A stretch of DNA of 64,000 bases from positions 177,341,292 to 177,405,291 of the forward strand of contig NC_068939.1 in the NCBI RefSeq assembly GCF_016801865.2, written 5' to 3'. Made by a program: the position numbers and the translations under genes. The notes below the pieces were generated by a model. The model was not told where the DNA came from and did no database searches. It worked only from the letters and a program-made list of their open reading frames with translations. Shown piece after piece: positions 32,655-45,060 of this stretch (position 1 is the stretch's first letter; every line of letters starts with the position of its first letter). Source of the DNA: Culex pipiens pallens (lineage: Eukaryota; Arthropoda; Insecta; Diptera; Culicidae).

Positions 32655-33992
32655 AGGTCGTATCGAGGTGCTCCGATTTGGATGAAACTTTCAGGGTTTG
32701 TTTGTCTATACATGAGATGAACTCATGCCAAATATGAGCCCTCTACGACAAAGGGTAGTGGGGTAAAACGGGCTTCGAAGTTTGAGGTCCAAAAAACATG
32801 AAAAATCTTAAAATTGCTCGCATTTCCGTAAAACTTGATCAATTCCAACTCTCTTAGATGCATTCGAATGGTCTTTTGAAGCCCTTCAATATGTGCTATA
32901 GATATTCAGGATTGGTTTGACTTTTTCTCATAGTTTTTGCAAATTACTGTTAAAAATGGATTTTTTTGAAACTTTAATAACTTTTGCCAACAGCCTCCAA
33001 CACCCACACTCCCATAGGTCAAAAGTTAGGGAATTTCATGGACTATAAGCCTACGTTATTAACTTTTTGGCCAATCGCAGTTTTTCCCATTGTTTTACGA
33101 TTTTTCTAGAACAAATATTTTACAACGTTAGTTTTTGCCCTGTAGGCCTCCATAGCGGCACTTTTTGGTCTCAATTTTGTCATATTCGGAATCCTCGGAC
33201 AATTTCACGTAAGTTAGAAGTATTGGAGTTGTAATATTGCTTTAAAAAATAATTAAATAAAACATTTTTGAAAAAAGAAATAGATTTTATTTACCCTATG
33301 ATCAATACGTCAAATGCTGTATCAAGTAGGCGAAAACTTGTTTTACCCCTAATCTGACAAAATGCTAAATAATATTTTAATTAATTCTAAATGGCATTTT
33401 TTACAATCAAATTCAAAATTACAACACCTCAATCTAATGTAAAATTTTCTGAGGATTCCGAATATGTCAAAATTGAGACCAAAAAGTGCCGCTATGGAGG
33501 CCTACAGGGCAAAAACTAACGTTGTAAAATATTTGTTCTAGAAAAATCGTAAAACAATGGGAAAAACTGCGATTGGCCAAAAAGTTAATAACGTAGGCTT
33601 ATAGTCCATGAAATTCCCTAACTTTTGACCTATGGGAGTGAGGGTGTTGGAGGCTGTTGGCAAAAGTTATTAAAGTTTCAAAAAAATCCATTTTTAACAG
33701 TAATTTGCAAAAACTATGAGAAAAAGTCAAACCAATCCTGGATATCTATAGCACATTTTGAAGGGCTTCAAAAGACCATTCGAATGCATCTAAGAGAGTT
33801 GGAATTGATCAAGTTTTACGGAAATGCGAGCAATTTTAAGATTTTTCATGTTTTTTGGACCTCAAACTTCGAAGCCCGTTTTACCCCACTTCCCTTTGTC
33901 GTAGAGGGCTCATATTTGGCATGAGTTCATCTCATGTATAGACAAACAAACCCTGAAAGTTTCATCCAAATCGGAGCACCTCGATACGACCT
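32655..33992. repeat. 1.34-kb long inverted repeat (544-bp arms)
   Basis: The left arm (32655-33199) and right arm (33449-33992) are nearly exact complements around a loop of about 250 bp. Outer ends are AGGTCGTATCGAGGTGC and GCACCTCGATACGACCT. Only a few mismatches were seen (for example CACACTCCC against GGGAGTGAG). No transposase or clear target duplication was found. A transcript crossing it would form a very long duplex. Confidence 0.8.
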
Positions 33993-35024
33993 GTTTCACA
34001 TCGGTGAAAAACTCGCTCTTAAGCCGCTTTATTTGGCAAGAATTGGACTTGGGAAAATGGTCAATAAAAAGAATCGTTGCTCACGATCGATTTTTGAAAG
34101 TTTTAACGTGTAGACCACTTTTCGCAAAAACTGTTTCTATAAATGATTTTTGCATTTTTTTTAAAGAGGGGTTAAAAAACATTTTAGGTTATCTCCACAT
34201 AAATGTCGAACAAAAAATAAAATAAAATAATCTGTTACCAATTCTAAAAAAAAATCAGGATCGAAAAAGAAACTCGAAATTTCCTAAACAAATATTTAAA
34301 AAAAATGATAGATATTGTTCTCTTTTTTACCGAAATGATAAATTCCATTGTTTTTTACACCAGAAATTTAAAAATTTCACGAGAAACATCAAACCGAATC
34401 ATCCAATATCGTGAAATTTTATAGGACTCAGAAAAAAACTTCATTGTGCTAGAAATACCTGCTTTTAAGGGTCAAAATAGATTTTTAAATTATGATGAAA
34501 TTCTATCTTTAACAAAAATGGCAGTCTTATTTATTGTCAGTGCATTTAGGGATAACTTGATGTTTTATAGAAAGGATTTTTATGTTTAGGCACTGTTTAG
34601 ACAAACAATGTTAAATTTTACGGGATTTTGTGGAAATCATCAAAATTCACAAATATCACGCTGACCGCGAAATCGTGAAAATTCATTTACCCTACCTATT
34701 TGGCATGGAATTGCTCTCTTGCGAAAATAAATATTAAACGTATTTCCTCAAATCAGAGCAAAAAAATAATATTTGGTGAAATTTAATCAATCATTGGAAA
34801 TGATTTTTCCTTCATATTGATCACGTTTGAGATATTTTTTCATAATTTAAAGTTATTGATTTTCTGAACTATAAATCAAAATCCAACTAGAAGTTTGATT
34901 AAATACGTGAATATAACAAATGAGCAATTCTCTGAGATTTCGGTCTTTCGATTTTTTTTTGTATTTTTTAATCCGGCTAAAACTTTTTTTCGTTAAAACT
35001 TTTTTGGTACCAAATTGGCAGTTG
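33993..35024. other. intron sequence, nothing recognised
   Basis: A/T-rich with no supported gene. The first 70 bp (GGCAAGAATTGGACTTGG) are less repetitive but have no domain. Confidence 0.4.
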
Positions 35025-35620
35025 TCCATACAAAAATGATATGTGAAAATTCAATAATCTGTATCTTTTGAAGGAATTTTTTGATCGATTTGGTGTCTTC
35101 GGCAAAGTTGTAGGTTTGGATATGGACTACACTGAAAAAAAATGATACAGGGTAAAAAGTTTTTTGGTGATTTTTTATTTCACTTTGATTTGCGAAAAAA
35201 CACTATTTTTATTTTATTCTATTTTCTGATATGTTTTAGAGGACATCAAATGCCAACTTTTCTGAAATTACCAGAATGGGCAAATAAAAAATACAGATTT
35301 TTTCAAAAAATTTAGATATTGGTCGCAACAATTTTTAAACATCATTTTTCGATGTAAAATTGAATTTGCAATCAAAAAGTACTTAAGTGAAATTTTTATT
35401 AGGTGCACCGTTTTCAAGTTATATCCATTTTTAGGTAACTTTTTTCAAAATAGTCGCAATTTATGTTTTCTAAGTCTCACCCAAACAATCAACAATCTCG
35501 GCAACTAATGGTCCGATTGACAATGTTAAAATATGAAACATTCGTGAAATTTTCCGATCTTTTCGAAAACAATATTTTCAAAATTTTTAAATCAAGACTA
35601 ACATTTCAAAATGTTTGGTC
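35025..35620. repeat. interspersed repeat Q, copy 2 (empty site for MITE A)
   Basis: This copy has the recurrent phrases GGCAGTTGTCCATACAAAAATG, TTGGTGTCTTCGGCAAAGTTG and ATTGAATTTGCAATCAAAAAG in the same order as 12370-12790. At 35461-35477 it runs TTATGTTTTCTAAGTCT without the CCCGGGCAGACGG element found at the equivalent place at 13012. Confidence 0.65.
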
Positions 35621-35652
35621 TTTTTGAAATGTTAGTCTTGATTTAAAAATTT
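35580..35652. repeat. short near-perfect hairpin
   Basis: AAATCAAGACTAACATTTCAAAA is mirrored after an 8-base loop by its complement. The stem is about 30 bp. A related, non-palindromic copy of the left arm is at about 19200-19222, so this appears to be a local inversion-duplication at the end of repeat Q. Confidence 0.6.
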
Positions 35653-36127
35653 TAAAATTACTTGCAAAAAATCAAATTATTCGCTCTACAGCATTGCCTT
35701 GGCACTTTTTACAAAATAAAATGATTTCGCTAAATAACCACATTTTAAGCTATGGCACAGGTTGGTCACAAATTTATTTTGCAGTGTTGATTAACTCAAA
35801 AACTGCGTATGATATCGAAATTTATGTAAAATACTTTCATATTAAAAATTTAACTTTGTATCTATTATTAATAGATAGTTATTAAAACTTTAATTTTTTT
35901 TTATATTTTCCATGCTTAATTTTTTTTTTGATAAATTGGCAACACTGCCAGATCAAGTTTTGACAAACCTTTGTCAAAGCTCAAATATGGTTTTTGGCTT
36001 GAAAAACATATCAAAATAAGAAAATTTTCAAAAATGTTTATTTTGTGCTATTAAATTTTTGGTGTGAAAAGCCCAATTTAAATAAATATTTATTTTTTTG
36101 AGTGAAACTATACTTTTCTGAGAAGTC

Positions 36128-36530
36128 CTAAGGATGGTACAAATTTTATTGAAAGTTTTTGTCACCATTCTCCCTCCATTCAAAGTTGGCCCGAAAAATT
36201 AAGAGGCAAGAAATATAGTTTTTCTGAAAACTTCAAAATTTCAATGAAAATTTGAGTGTAATCAGCTAAAATTGATGTAAAATGCATTCCCCTGCGTTCG
36301 AAATCATTTTAGCATGCTTGGGATGATTTAAACATCTTTTGAATTTTGAAAATTTTTGAGGTTTAGTATCGCAAAAAGTTTTATTTCGCTATTTTTTTTG
36401 TTTTCGTCAAATCTTTCTTTTTTTGAAAACTAATGATTGCAAAACAACTGAACTAACGTGAAATGCATTTTTAAACACTTTTGGCATTCAAATGTTGAGA
36501 CTATGGCTTGTTGTTTTTTTTTTATTTTTT
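36128..36530. repeat. interspersed repeat R, copy 2 (empty site for MITE B)
   Basis: This matches 21195-21572 and 22469-22500 in order (GGTACAAATTTTATTGAAAG, GTTGGCCCGAAAAATTAAG, AACTAATGATTGCAAAAC). It reads GTTGAGACTATGGCTTG without interruption. Confidence 0.6.
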
Positions 36531-39500
36531 TATATTTTTTTATATCTTTTAAAATATTTATAAAATTGAGTTTCGAGTTCGAATTCGAAAAAAAAAGTTT
36601 TTATTTAAGAAACAAATCCAGGAAAAAAAATCAAAGCAATTTACACAAAAGAAGTAATTTAAATCATAGCTACATCTCATTTTAACCAAGTTTTGCTTTG
36701 CGGGTAGCACGCCTGCGGTTCAACACAATGTTGCAATAATTGAATTGTGTAGATTTTCACTAAATTAATAAAGTTGGAAAAACAAAAAAAAAATCCCGAT
36801 AAAAAATAATTAAGCCAAAATTTAAAGATATGTCAGATTAAACTGAAGCATTCTCTGTTTTACAAAAAAAAATTCCAGCGTGACAGTTCACAACGCTTTC
36901 CAACGGGGCTGGCAACACTGCTCCACCACCACCCCGGAAACTGCATCCAATTAACGGCTTACGACTGTGGAAGGAAGTTGTAATTGTTCACTTCCTGAAT
37001 GGGGCGGCCGACTCTCTCGCTGTGTCCACTGTGCCTTCGAAGGAGGGCCCACTTCAGCGGTTTCCACAGAACTCACCAGAACTGCAATTGCACTCGCACA
37101 AATAGCCGACCGTGTGATTAAATTAATTCTAAACTTTTCCCCTCACTTTATGGGGCAGTTTTGGATTTACAGCTGCAGACGGACTTTTCACGACCCGACG
37201 AGTTTTATAATGGAGGTCGTGGTCGAGTAGCTTTCACTGTGAACTCGAGAACAACTGCAGCAGGTGCTTATTAAGTGGAGTCGGCGGAACAAGTTGCTCC
37301 TATTGAGGTGTACAAATTGAGCGGCATGCAACTGCAAATGCGGGCTGACAGAACTTCACAGACGGCAGAGGAGTTTGTGATTGCATTATTAACCTTGAGA
37401 AAAAGTTTGCTTTTCATTAATTCTGTAGTTTTAATTGAATGAGCTAAATATAGTTTTGCCTGAAACGCTATTAATTCCTTAAAAAAAAACAATATTTCAA
37501 GCTAGGAAAATCACCCAGAAAAACTTCACACAAAAAGAAAACTAAACAAAGACACCATTATGGTAAAATTCAAAAAGTTTTCCATCATATTTCACATTTC
37601 CCTAGCCCGATGCAACCAGCAAAAAAATTGCTCCGACAAATTGTCCATTTTGTGCCGGTGGAAACCCCCCAAGCACCAAGGCAATATGATGAAGTTCTTT
37701 GAAGACCAGGACCTCCCCCAAGCGCCCAAACCCACGCGATGAAGAAGACAATGATGTGGAAGGGCCAGAAAACATCACACAACTTGCACGAATACTGCCC
37801 TCCTGGCCCCACTGACTGGGCCCCCAAAGGAGGTGGTGGTGGGTCAAAGTTTTAATATCATCATCACCTTACCACATCATTTTGTGGACACGGGTTGGTA
37901 TCCGGCTACGACGACGATGGCAAGCTTTTTTTTGTGGTGCCGTGAGATCGACCAAGAATATGCAACTTTTTCTTTCCTTTTTTTTTTTTGGGTGGTTGAA
38001 TTCTGCGACAGACCTTTTGCTAGAAACTGTAAGAGAGTAGGATTTTATACAATTATAATAAAAAGTCATGCGAAATTGTTTGATACTGCAAATTGACTTT
38101 CTAAAAAAGTAAAAAAAAAAATATGCAAGAAACCCGATAGAAATTTAAAAAAAAATATCAGGTTTATTGATGCCGTTGCAAACATTTTTCAAAGTAAATG
38201 TGACCTGTTAAAGCAAAATAAAAAAATTAATTAATTTTTTTTTATGTTTTATTGAACTCGATATACATTTGATTTCTCACGCCAGCAACAGTTCTTAGAG
38301 TGTTAGATTCTTTAATAACTTTAAATTCATCAAAAGCAACTTTGAGGCTTGAGGCTTTAGAATATTTTTTTGTCGTCTTTTTCCTTTATTTTTTTTTGGA
38401 AATCATCCTCCTTTTTTTTATTCAACTGATTTTTTTCTAATTTAAATATTATTTATTATATTTTAACTGGCAATATAAATCAAAACAAGTAGACTGAAAA
38501 ATAGATGTTTTTTTCTGATGTGTTTTATTATTTTTAAGAAACCGGAAATGGACACACTCTTGTTGCTATTACAATGATAATTTGTTTATGACAATTTCAG
38601 AACAAACTATGAATTAACTACATATTGAGACTAACGAAGAACAATTTGAAGTCATTTATTCGCCAACTTTTGGCTGAATATAAGTTCAAAATATTATATT
38701 TCAGTTTTCATAACTTTATTACTGTTCATTAATGTACTTTCGATGATTTTATCAATGAAATTATGATTAAAACTGTTTATACAAATATTACAACCAGTAT
38801 TACATCTTTGGTTCTTTTATTATTTTATAGTTTAAATAAAAAAAAACATTTTGAATTCTGCAAATTATTTTCGTTTCAATTCAAAATAAATACAAATTTC
38901 CAAAAATTTCAACATAAATTCAAACATTAAAGATTTTCAGAAATTTTAGGAGGAAATTAAGTACATGAAAAAGTAGAAAAACTTGAACCATTCAGAATAT
39001 CACGTAAACCAACGCTGAAACGGTTATTTATTTTTATTATGGACAGATCTGAAAAAGACGTAAGCCTTTTAAAAAAAAATATTTTTTTTTGCTGTTTCAA
39101 TTCCGAATCAAAGACTATAGCTTGAAATTTTCGCAAATTCAGCTTGAAGTTTGAATTTTATTTATTTTTTTCCTCATACCTTGACCAGGTCTGAGATATG
39201 AAAAATAGTCTAAAATTCCCAATGTCCTTAGAAGAAATTACAAAAAAAGGAACATTTGATTTATAAAGAAAAAATTAATCTTATAAATTTAATTTTATGA
39301 AATAATTTCATTTCATTCAAGCTTTGAGTTTTTTAAATAACAAGAAAACAAGTTCAGGAAGCTTGACATGTTTTGGTTTTACATAATTTTTAAATCGGTA
39401 ATGTATTTTTGTTTTTGGGTCGCCATTCCAGCAATTTTTTGAACTAATACAAAAACTTATATTTTCGCTAAATGAAAATGCAAAACCAACTGATTTATCA

Positions 39501-42500
39501 AAATGACAATCAAATCAAAATAATATAGTTATTTTACTTTAAAAGAGATTAAATACATATGTATACAAATTTGAAAAAAAATCAAGAAATTTAATTAAAA
39601 AAAAGTTTTTTTAACTCGGAAAATTTTAAATGAAGTTTGCTTTAATTGAATAAAAAAAATACTGACTATTTTTAAGATTATTTCGTAACATTTTTCCTTC
39701 AGTAGATTCACTGGATTCTTTAAGCACCCTCAAACTTTGAATTAACCATCTGTTGATAGTTAGTCATCATCTCAGCTTAGGATAGTTACTTCACAATGCT
39801 TAAACAACGAAATAAATTAAATAACTTAAATTGAATTAAAAACCAAAATGAATTTTAACTATGAACATTTTTCATCACAAATTATCGTTTTTTTCTTCTG
39901 AAATTCTGGTCTAAAAATATTGAAATTATTTTGAATAAATTTTAAATTTCAAAAGCTATTTCTATTGTTTAAAATCGGAAACTAAAATTTATAATATTAA
40001 TTTCTATTGTCAAAAATTATTTCAAAGATAAAAAAAACATTTTGAATTTGATTTTTTTAGACAATTACAAAACATAACTATTAAAATAAACTATTCTATT
40101 CTTTCTCTGTTAAGGAGGAAATTTTGAGCAACTTTTGTTACACGAAAAATTTAACTTAGAATTTGTACATGCATTTGTCTGGTTAAGATTTTGTTTGTTA
40201 TTGTTGTTTCAGGTTTATTGCATATTCCTTTAATGTTATCTGTTTCGATTTGGATGTTTTTAAAAATTTTTTAAGTTACTTTTTCTATAAAATTTGTTGT
40301 TTTTGAAATTCTGTTTGGACATCGTTAGCCATGTTTTAGATCGACATTCTTTCGAAAGACTGACTATCTTCAGGCTATGAAATTTTCAGAATCCGAAAAA
40401 AAGAAAAAACAATAACAAGATAAAATCGAAAATCGTCTTGTTTTTTTAAGCTTGCTATTAAAAACCAAAAACACATGAAAATTTAAAGTTCCAGAGCAGA
40501 TTATTGCAAATTTTTTTTTCAAATTTTTATCCTCTCCACCCATCAATTTTTTTTTTTCATAAAATTAGTGGGCAAAAAAATAATCACTGCTGAAAATTAG
40601 AAATTCTCTTGAAAAAAAAAAAAACTTCAATGAAATATACATTGCATACCGTTAATTTTCAAAATCTTATCAAATAAGGCCAATTTGCAGATCAGAAAAA
40701 GACATAAAACTTTAGAAAAAAAAAAAAACATTAATTCTTTGATATTTTGCATATTTTCGGTAGTAGCCTAACTATTTACACTTTTAAAGCATTTTTGATA
40801 TTTTTTGCTTGAATTTTTTTAAAGATGGGCTTTAAATTTGATTTTTTTTTTAAGTTTTCGCCTAAATTTTTAATAAAATTTGAACTATTCGTACTAAGGT
40901 TACAAACTAATTTTTGTTATAAAAAAAAACAAAAATAAAAAAAAAAACACTAGAATATATTATTCTAAAAAGAATTCTCGTAAACCATAGTTGGTCAAAG
41001 ATACACCTTCGTAGCATGTTTTAAATCAAAATATTCGAAAAATAATAAAATTATTTAAAATTACTCTTGGCACCCTTTTTCTAAACAAAAAATTATCTAA
41101 AGTCACTCCACTTATCACTACACATTTCTTGCAACCTTCGAGACGCTCCGACCCAAAAGGTCAAAAACAACAAATTGTGTGCATCATAATGGGGCAAAGT
41201 TTTCCATAAAAGAAAATTTCTCTCGTTTGGTTGCCCCCACGACACACACCTTTGTAGCTAGCTTTGTAGCTCAAGAAGAAGGGATGTGCCCTTCTTTTCT
41301 CTTACGTGCGCTCGCTTTGAATGGAATTTAAAAACTTGCTCCAAAGAGAAACTATGATCGCACATTCTTATAACTTTAGGGAAAAATTCGTGGGAAAAGA
41401 AACAACTTTGTGATATACGTTTCCCTGCTGAGAGGTGTTACCCGGGCAGGTATAAAAGTTTTGAAAAATTTGCTTTTATGCACCCGAGAGAGAGGGGGGA
41501 AAGACACCTTGGGGTGGGTCGCGCTGGTGCGGTGCAATTATGGAAAATCACATTAGTGTTTCGTGGGGGGAAAAGTTTCTTTTGATGCATTAACTTGGTT
41601 TTGGGACTTAGTTTGGATTAAATTTACTGAACCTTGTAGAAATATGTACATAATGATGTAACTTTTCAAGTGTGTTAAGCATTTTTCTAACAGAGATTTT
41701 TAGCTATACATTTTTAAATTGAAAAACATAAAGCAATTTAAAGTATTTTTTCAGAAACTTATCATTCTTTCATAACTAACAAAAAAAGTCGGAACGAACA
41801 TGCTCTTTTCAATCACGCAAGATCCAAAAAGGCACCTTATGTTGAGCTTCCCCTTAACCTGACGGTGTATTTGCTCCGCAACAAGCCACTGATTAAGTGA
41901 TAAGTGCAGGTTTTATCGAGTCACAAGCAAACACACAAAAACCGGAATGCACGAAGGTCTGCAAGGGACCTACTGAACGAACCTCACCCCTTAAGGTGGA
42001 GAGAAAAAATTTCCAAGGGTTTGCGACTAACTAGAATTCATTAACAAAAATTGAAACAGGGAAAAGGTAACAAGGTGGAGACCCCCTCTCCTCCCCCTCC
42101 TCTCCCTCAAATCTAATATATATATATGCTTATTTAATTTATGCACGCCGCAAATCGACCAAGGTAAAGCACCATTCATTTTTGTCCTGCTCACGTCAAG
42201 TTGCTTCCACTTTGCGCCTAGCATACAAGGGAGCTAGTGCGTGTCCTTAAGTTGACGTGGCTTGCGTGTGCAAACTGCAACCACTACAGTCGGCCAGTAA
42301 TCGGCGGTAGTACAAACAAGCGCCGCAATTTATCGCACTTAGTCGGTGACTTTTATGGCGCTTTGGGAGGTGGGACCGACCGTGAGGGGGGTTCGAATTG
42401 GTTTATGGTAAACAAAGAATTACAAGCAATTTTATGGCGCAGATAATGTGCGTTCATGGATTGGAAAATTGACGGCAAATTAATGAGTTGTTTACAAATT

Positions 42501-42981
42501 GAGCAATCAATTTGAGAAAGATGATGACTTTTTCAATTTAATGTCATAAAATCCACTTGTAAGTATTTCAATATGGGTGAAACATAATATTTTCTATTTA
42601 AAGCTAGATGAAAAAACAATTTGAAAAGCATTGTCTAGCAATTAAGCTCAATAAATGCAAAAAAAACAATGTTGACGTATTTAAGTATTTATTATGTACA
42701 TACAAGATTTTCATACCTTACTAAATTGAATAACCTGATATGCTAACTAAATAAGATTAATTGAAAATAATTTGCTTGAAAATCAAGAAATCATAAAGCA
42801 ATTTACAATATTTTCAAAAAAAAAAACGTTTTACTTTAATTTTAAACTTACTATTTTTATTTAAAAAAAGCTATTTAATTAAAAGTCCCAAAATTAATAA
42901 AAATGTTACAAATAATTCGACAATTTTGGTTATTTCAACTGAATTAAAGTTCAATTCTTTCCAAGACTGCAGCATTCCGAA
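36531..42981. other. long intron stretch, no gene recognised
   Basis: This is part of the 16.5-kb intron. Single-copy-looking, less AT-rich blocks occur at about 36880-37400, 37590-37930, 41100-41600 and 41800-42440; their open frames are short and show no domain. The rest, especially 38100-41050, is very AT-rich. There is a short AT run at 42115-42127. Confidence 0.4.
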
Positions 42982-43565
42982 CAAGGTTGTTAACGATAAA
43001 ATTATCGTGGCTCGATAACGATAATCTATCGTTTCTACGATCTACGATTTCTATAATTTTATCGGCGATAATCTTATCGCCGATAATGGACGATAACTCA
43101 TTTTTTAAATCATTCTCTTACTCAAATTTTCATAATTTGCAATATGGGTATCAACATCCCGTATTTTTTCGAAAATACGCAAATTTTCCAAACATACAAT
43201 ATGTGTATCAAACGAAGCGATTTTTTTTATGTTTTTTCACTTTATTTTAGTTTTTTTTTTGTAAAGTATAAAATGTTTCACAAAATACCGTATTTTTCGA
43301 AAATACTCCAATTTTCAAAATATGCAATATGGGTATCAAACAATGCGAAATTTTGTTTGCTTTTTCACTTTATTAGAGTTTTTTTTTATAAAATACTAAA
43401 ATTTTCACAAAAAAAAAACAATATTTTTTCGAAAATTCTGAAATTATTTTAAATTTGAAATATGGGTATCAATCGGCTATTAATCCCGACGATAACGATA
43501 ACCATTATCGTTATCGTCAGACGATAATATTATCGACGATTATTTTATCGATATACAACCTTGAT
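42982..43565. mobile_element. CGATA-array element with CAAGGTTGT ends
   Basis: The ends CAAGGTTGT and ACAACCTTG are inverted. Subterminal clusters of CGATA or TATCG follow on each side: about ten in 42993-43095 and about eight in 43488-43553, including one TATCGATA. Between them are three copies of the degenerate minisatellite (TATGGGTATCAAACGAAGCG words). CA-starting ends suggest an hAT-like element, but I found no matching 8-bp duplication. Confidence 0.6.
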
Positions 43566-44292
43566 TGTTAGGAAATTGTCAACAATATGTTTTCGAAAAG
43601 TTTGGGAAATTAATAAAAAATATTGCATTGAAATATTAGGAAAATGACTTCAAATTATAAAAATATAGAATGTGAATTTGATTTTCCTTTTTCACGGTGT
43701 TAATTTTTTAAATAATTTTCTGAACCTTCAAAAAAAATATTTTTAGTTATGCTCAAGGATGGATAGCCTCGATTTAAAAAAAAACTTAAAAAAAATCAGC
43801 TTCTATTTTTATTTTATAATTCACTCGACTTAGAATTCGATTTTAAATTAGAAAACGTCCAATATTTTCGAAACATTCTAATAATCACTGTTAAAAAAAA
43901 TTAAAAAGTCATTCTAAAAATGTAATAGATGTTTTTTTCTCACGTCCTCGGCCGAGTTTTAAAAATGTTCTATTTTAAATTAAAAGTGTTAAGTAATAAG
44001 TAAAACCAACTCTTATTTTAGGCAATATTTTCTGGTATTTTTTTCATCCAGATAGTTCATATTTAGAAGAAGAAGTTACAAATTTGTCTTATTTTGAAGA
44101 AATTACAAATGTATATGTATGTAATTTTATATCTTGAGAATGAATTTTCTGATTGAATTAGTGTACTTGGCAAAATTGTAGGTTATGATTAGGACTATTA
44201 AAAAAATGGTACACTGCATTTTTTCCAATTTTTTTAATTTGACTTTTTATAACTAAAAATTGAATGCCCCAAAAAAGGTATTTTCCAGCTTT

Positions 44293-44465
44293 GGGACCAT
44301 CCAAAAACCACGTGGACACTTTTTTGGAAATCTCAACCACTACCCCCCCCCCCCAACATCGTGGACAATTTCCATACAAATAAAATCTTTTTTGTATGGA
44401 GGGTGGACAATCCTCGTCCCCTCCCCCCCCCCCTTTGGGTGACCACGTGGTTTATGGATGGTCCC
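44293..44465. mobile_element. small MITE with GGGACCATCC ends
   Basis: 173 bp. It begins GGGACCATCCAAAAACCACG and ends GTGGTTTATGGATGGTCCC. The flanking triplets are TTT and ATT, so the duplication is not clean here. C-rich tracts lie inside. It is closely related to the next element. Confidence 0.7.
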
Positions 44466-44698
44466 ATTTGAAATTTTTTGTTATGTTTTAGGGGACTAAA
44501 AGAGACAGCTTTTGAACTATAGTGCTTGATCGTGCAGAATCTGGTTTAGAAGATATGAATTTATAAAATAAATGTACCGTTTTAAAGTTATAGCTACTCT
44601 TAGGTTTATTTTTTAATTTATTTTCGTTTTTTTTAAAGCTAAGAAATTTTCCTACAGTTTGAACTCCAGAACTTTGAAAATCGGACAAATGATTTTTA

Positions 44699-44863
44699 GG
44701 GACCATCCACAAACCACGTGGACACTTTTTTGGAAATCGCAATTTCCCCCCCCCCCCTCCATCGTGGCCAATTTCCATACAAATAAAATCTTTTTTGTAT
44801 GGAGCGTGGACAATCGCCATACCCCCCCCCCCTAAGGTGTCCACGTGGTTTATGGATGGTCCC
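44699..44863. mobile_element. small MITE with GGGACCATCC ends and TTA duplication
   Basis: 165 bp between GGGACCATCCACAAACC and GGTTTATGGATGGTCCC, with TTA on both sides (44696-44698 and 44864-44866). The terminal CATCCATAAA-type motif and 3-bp TTA duplication are shared with the larger transposon at 54870-59317. Confidence 0.75.
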
Positions 44864-45060
44864 TTAAGATGCACCTTCGTAAATAATTCGAATCGATGAA
44901 ATTTAATTTTTATACGTGTCCCCTAATTAGCTTGTAATTTTCAAATGACGATAACTCGGAAACTATTGGTCCAAACATGAAACTTTTGTGATGTTTTCTG
45001 ATCTTTTCCTTGAAAGGTTTTTTTAAATCAAGCTTAATTTTTAAAAAGGTCTTAAATATA

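Larger units (their letters stand above)
44145..45060. repeat. interspersed repeat Q, copy 3 (carries two MITEs)
   Basis: The phrases CAAAATTGTAGGTTATGA, GGGGACTAAAAGAG and CGATAACTCGGAAACTATTGG follow the order of repeat Q. Two small MITEs interrupt it at 44293-44465 and 44699-44863. Confidence 0.5.
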
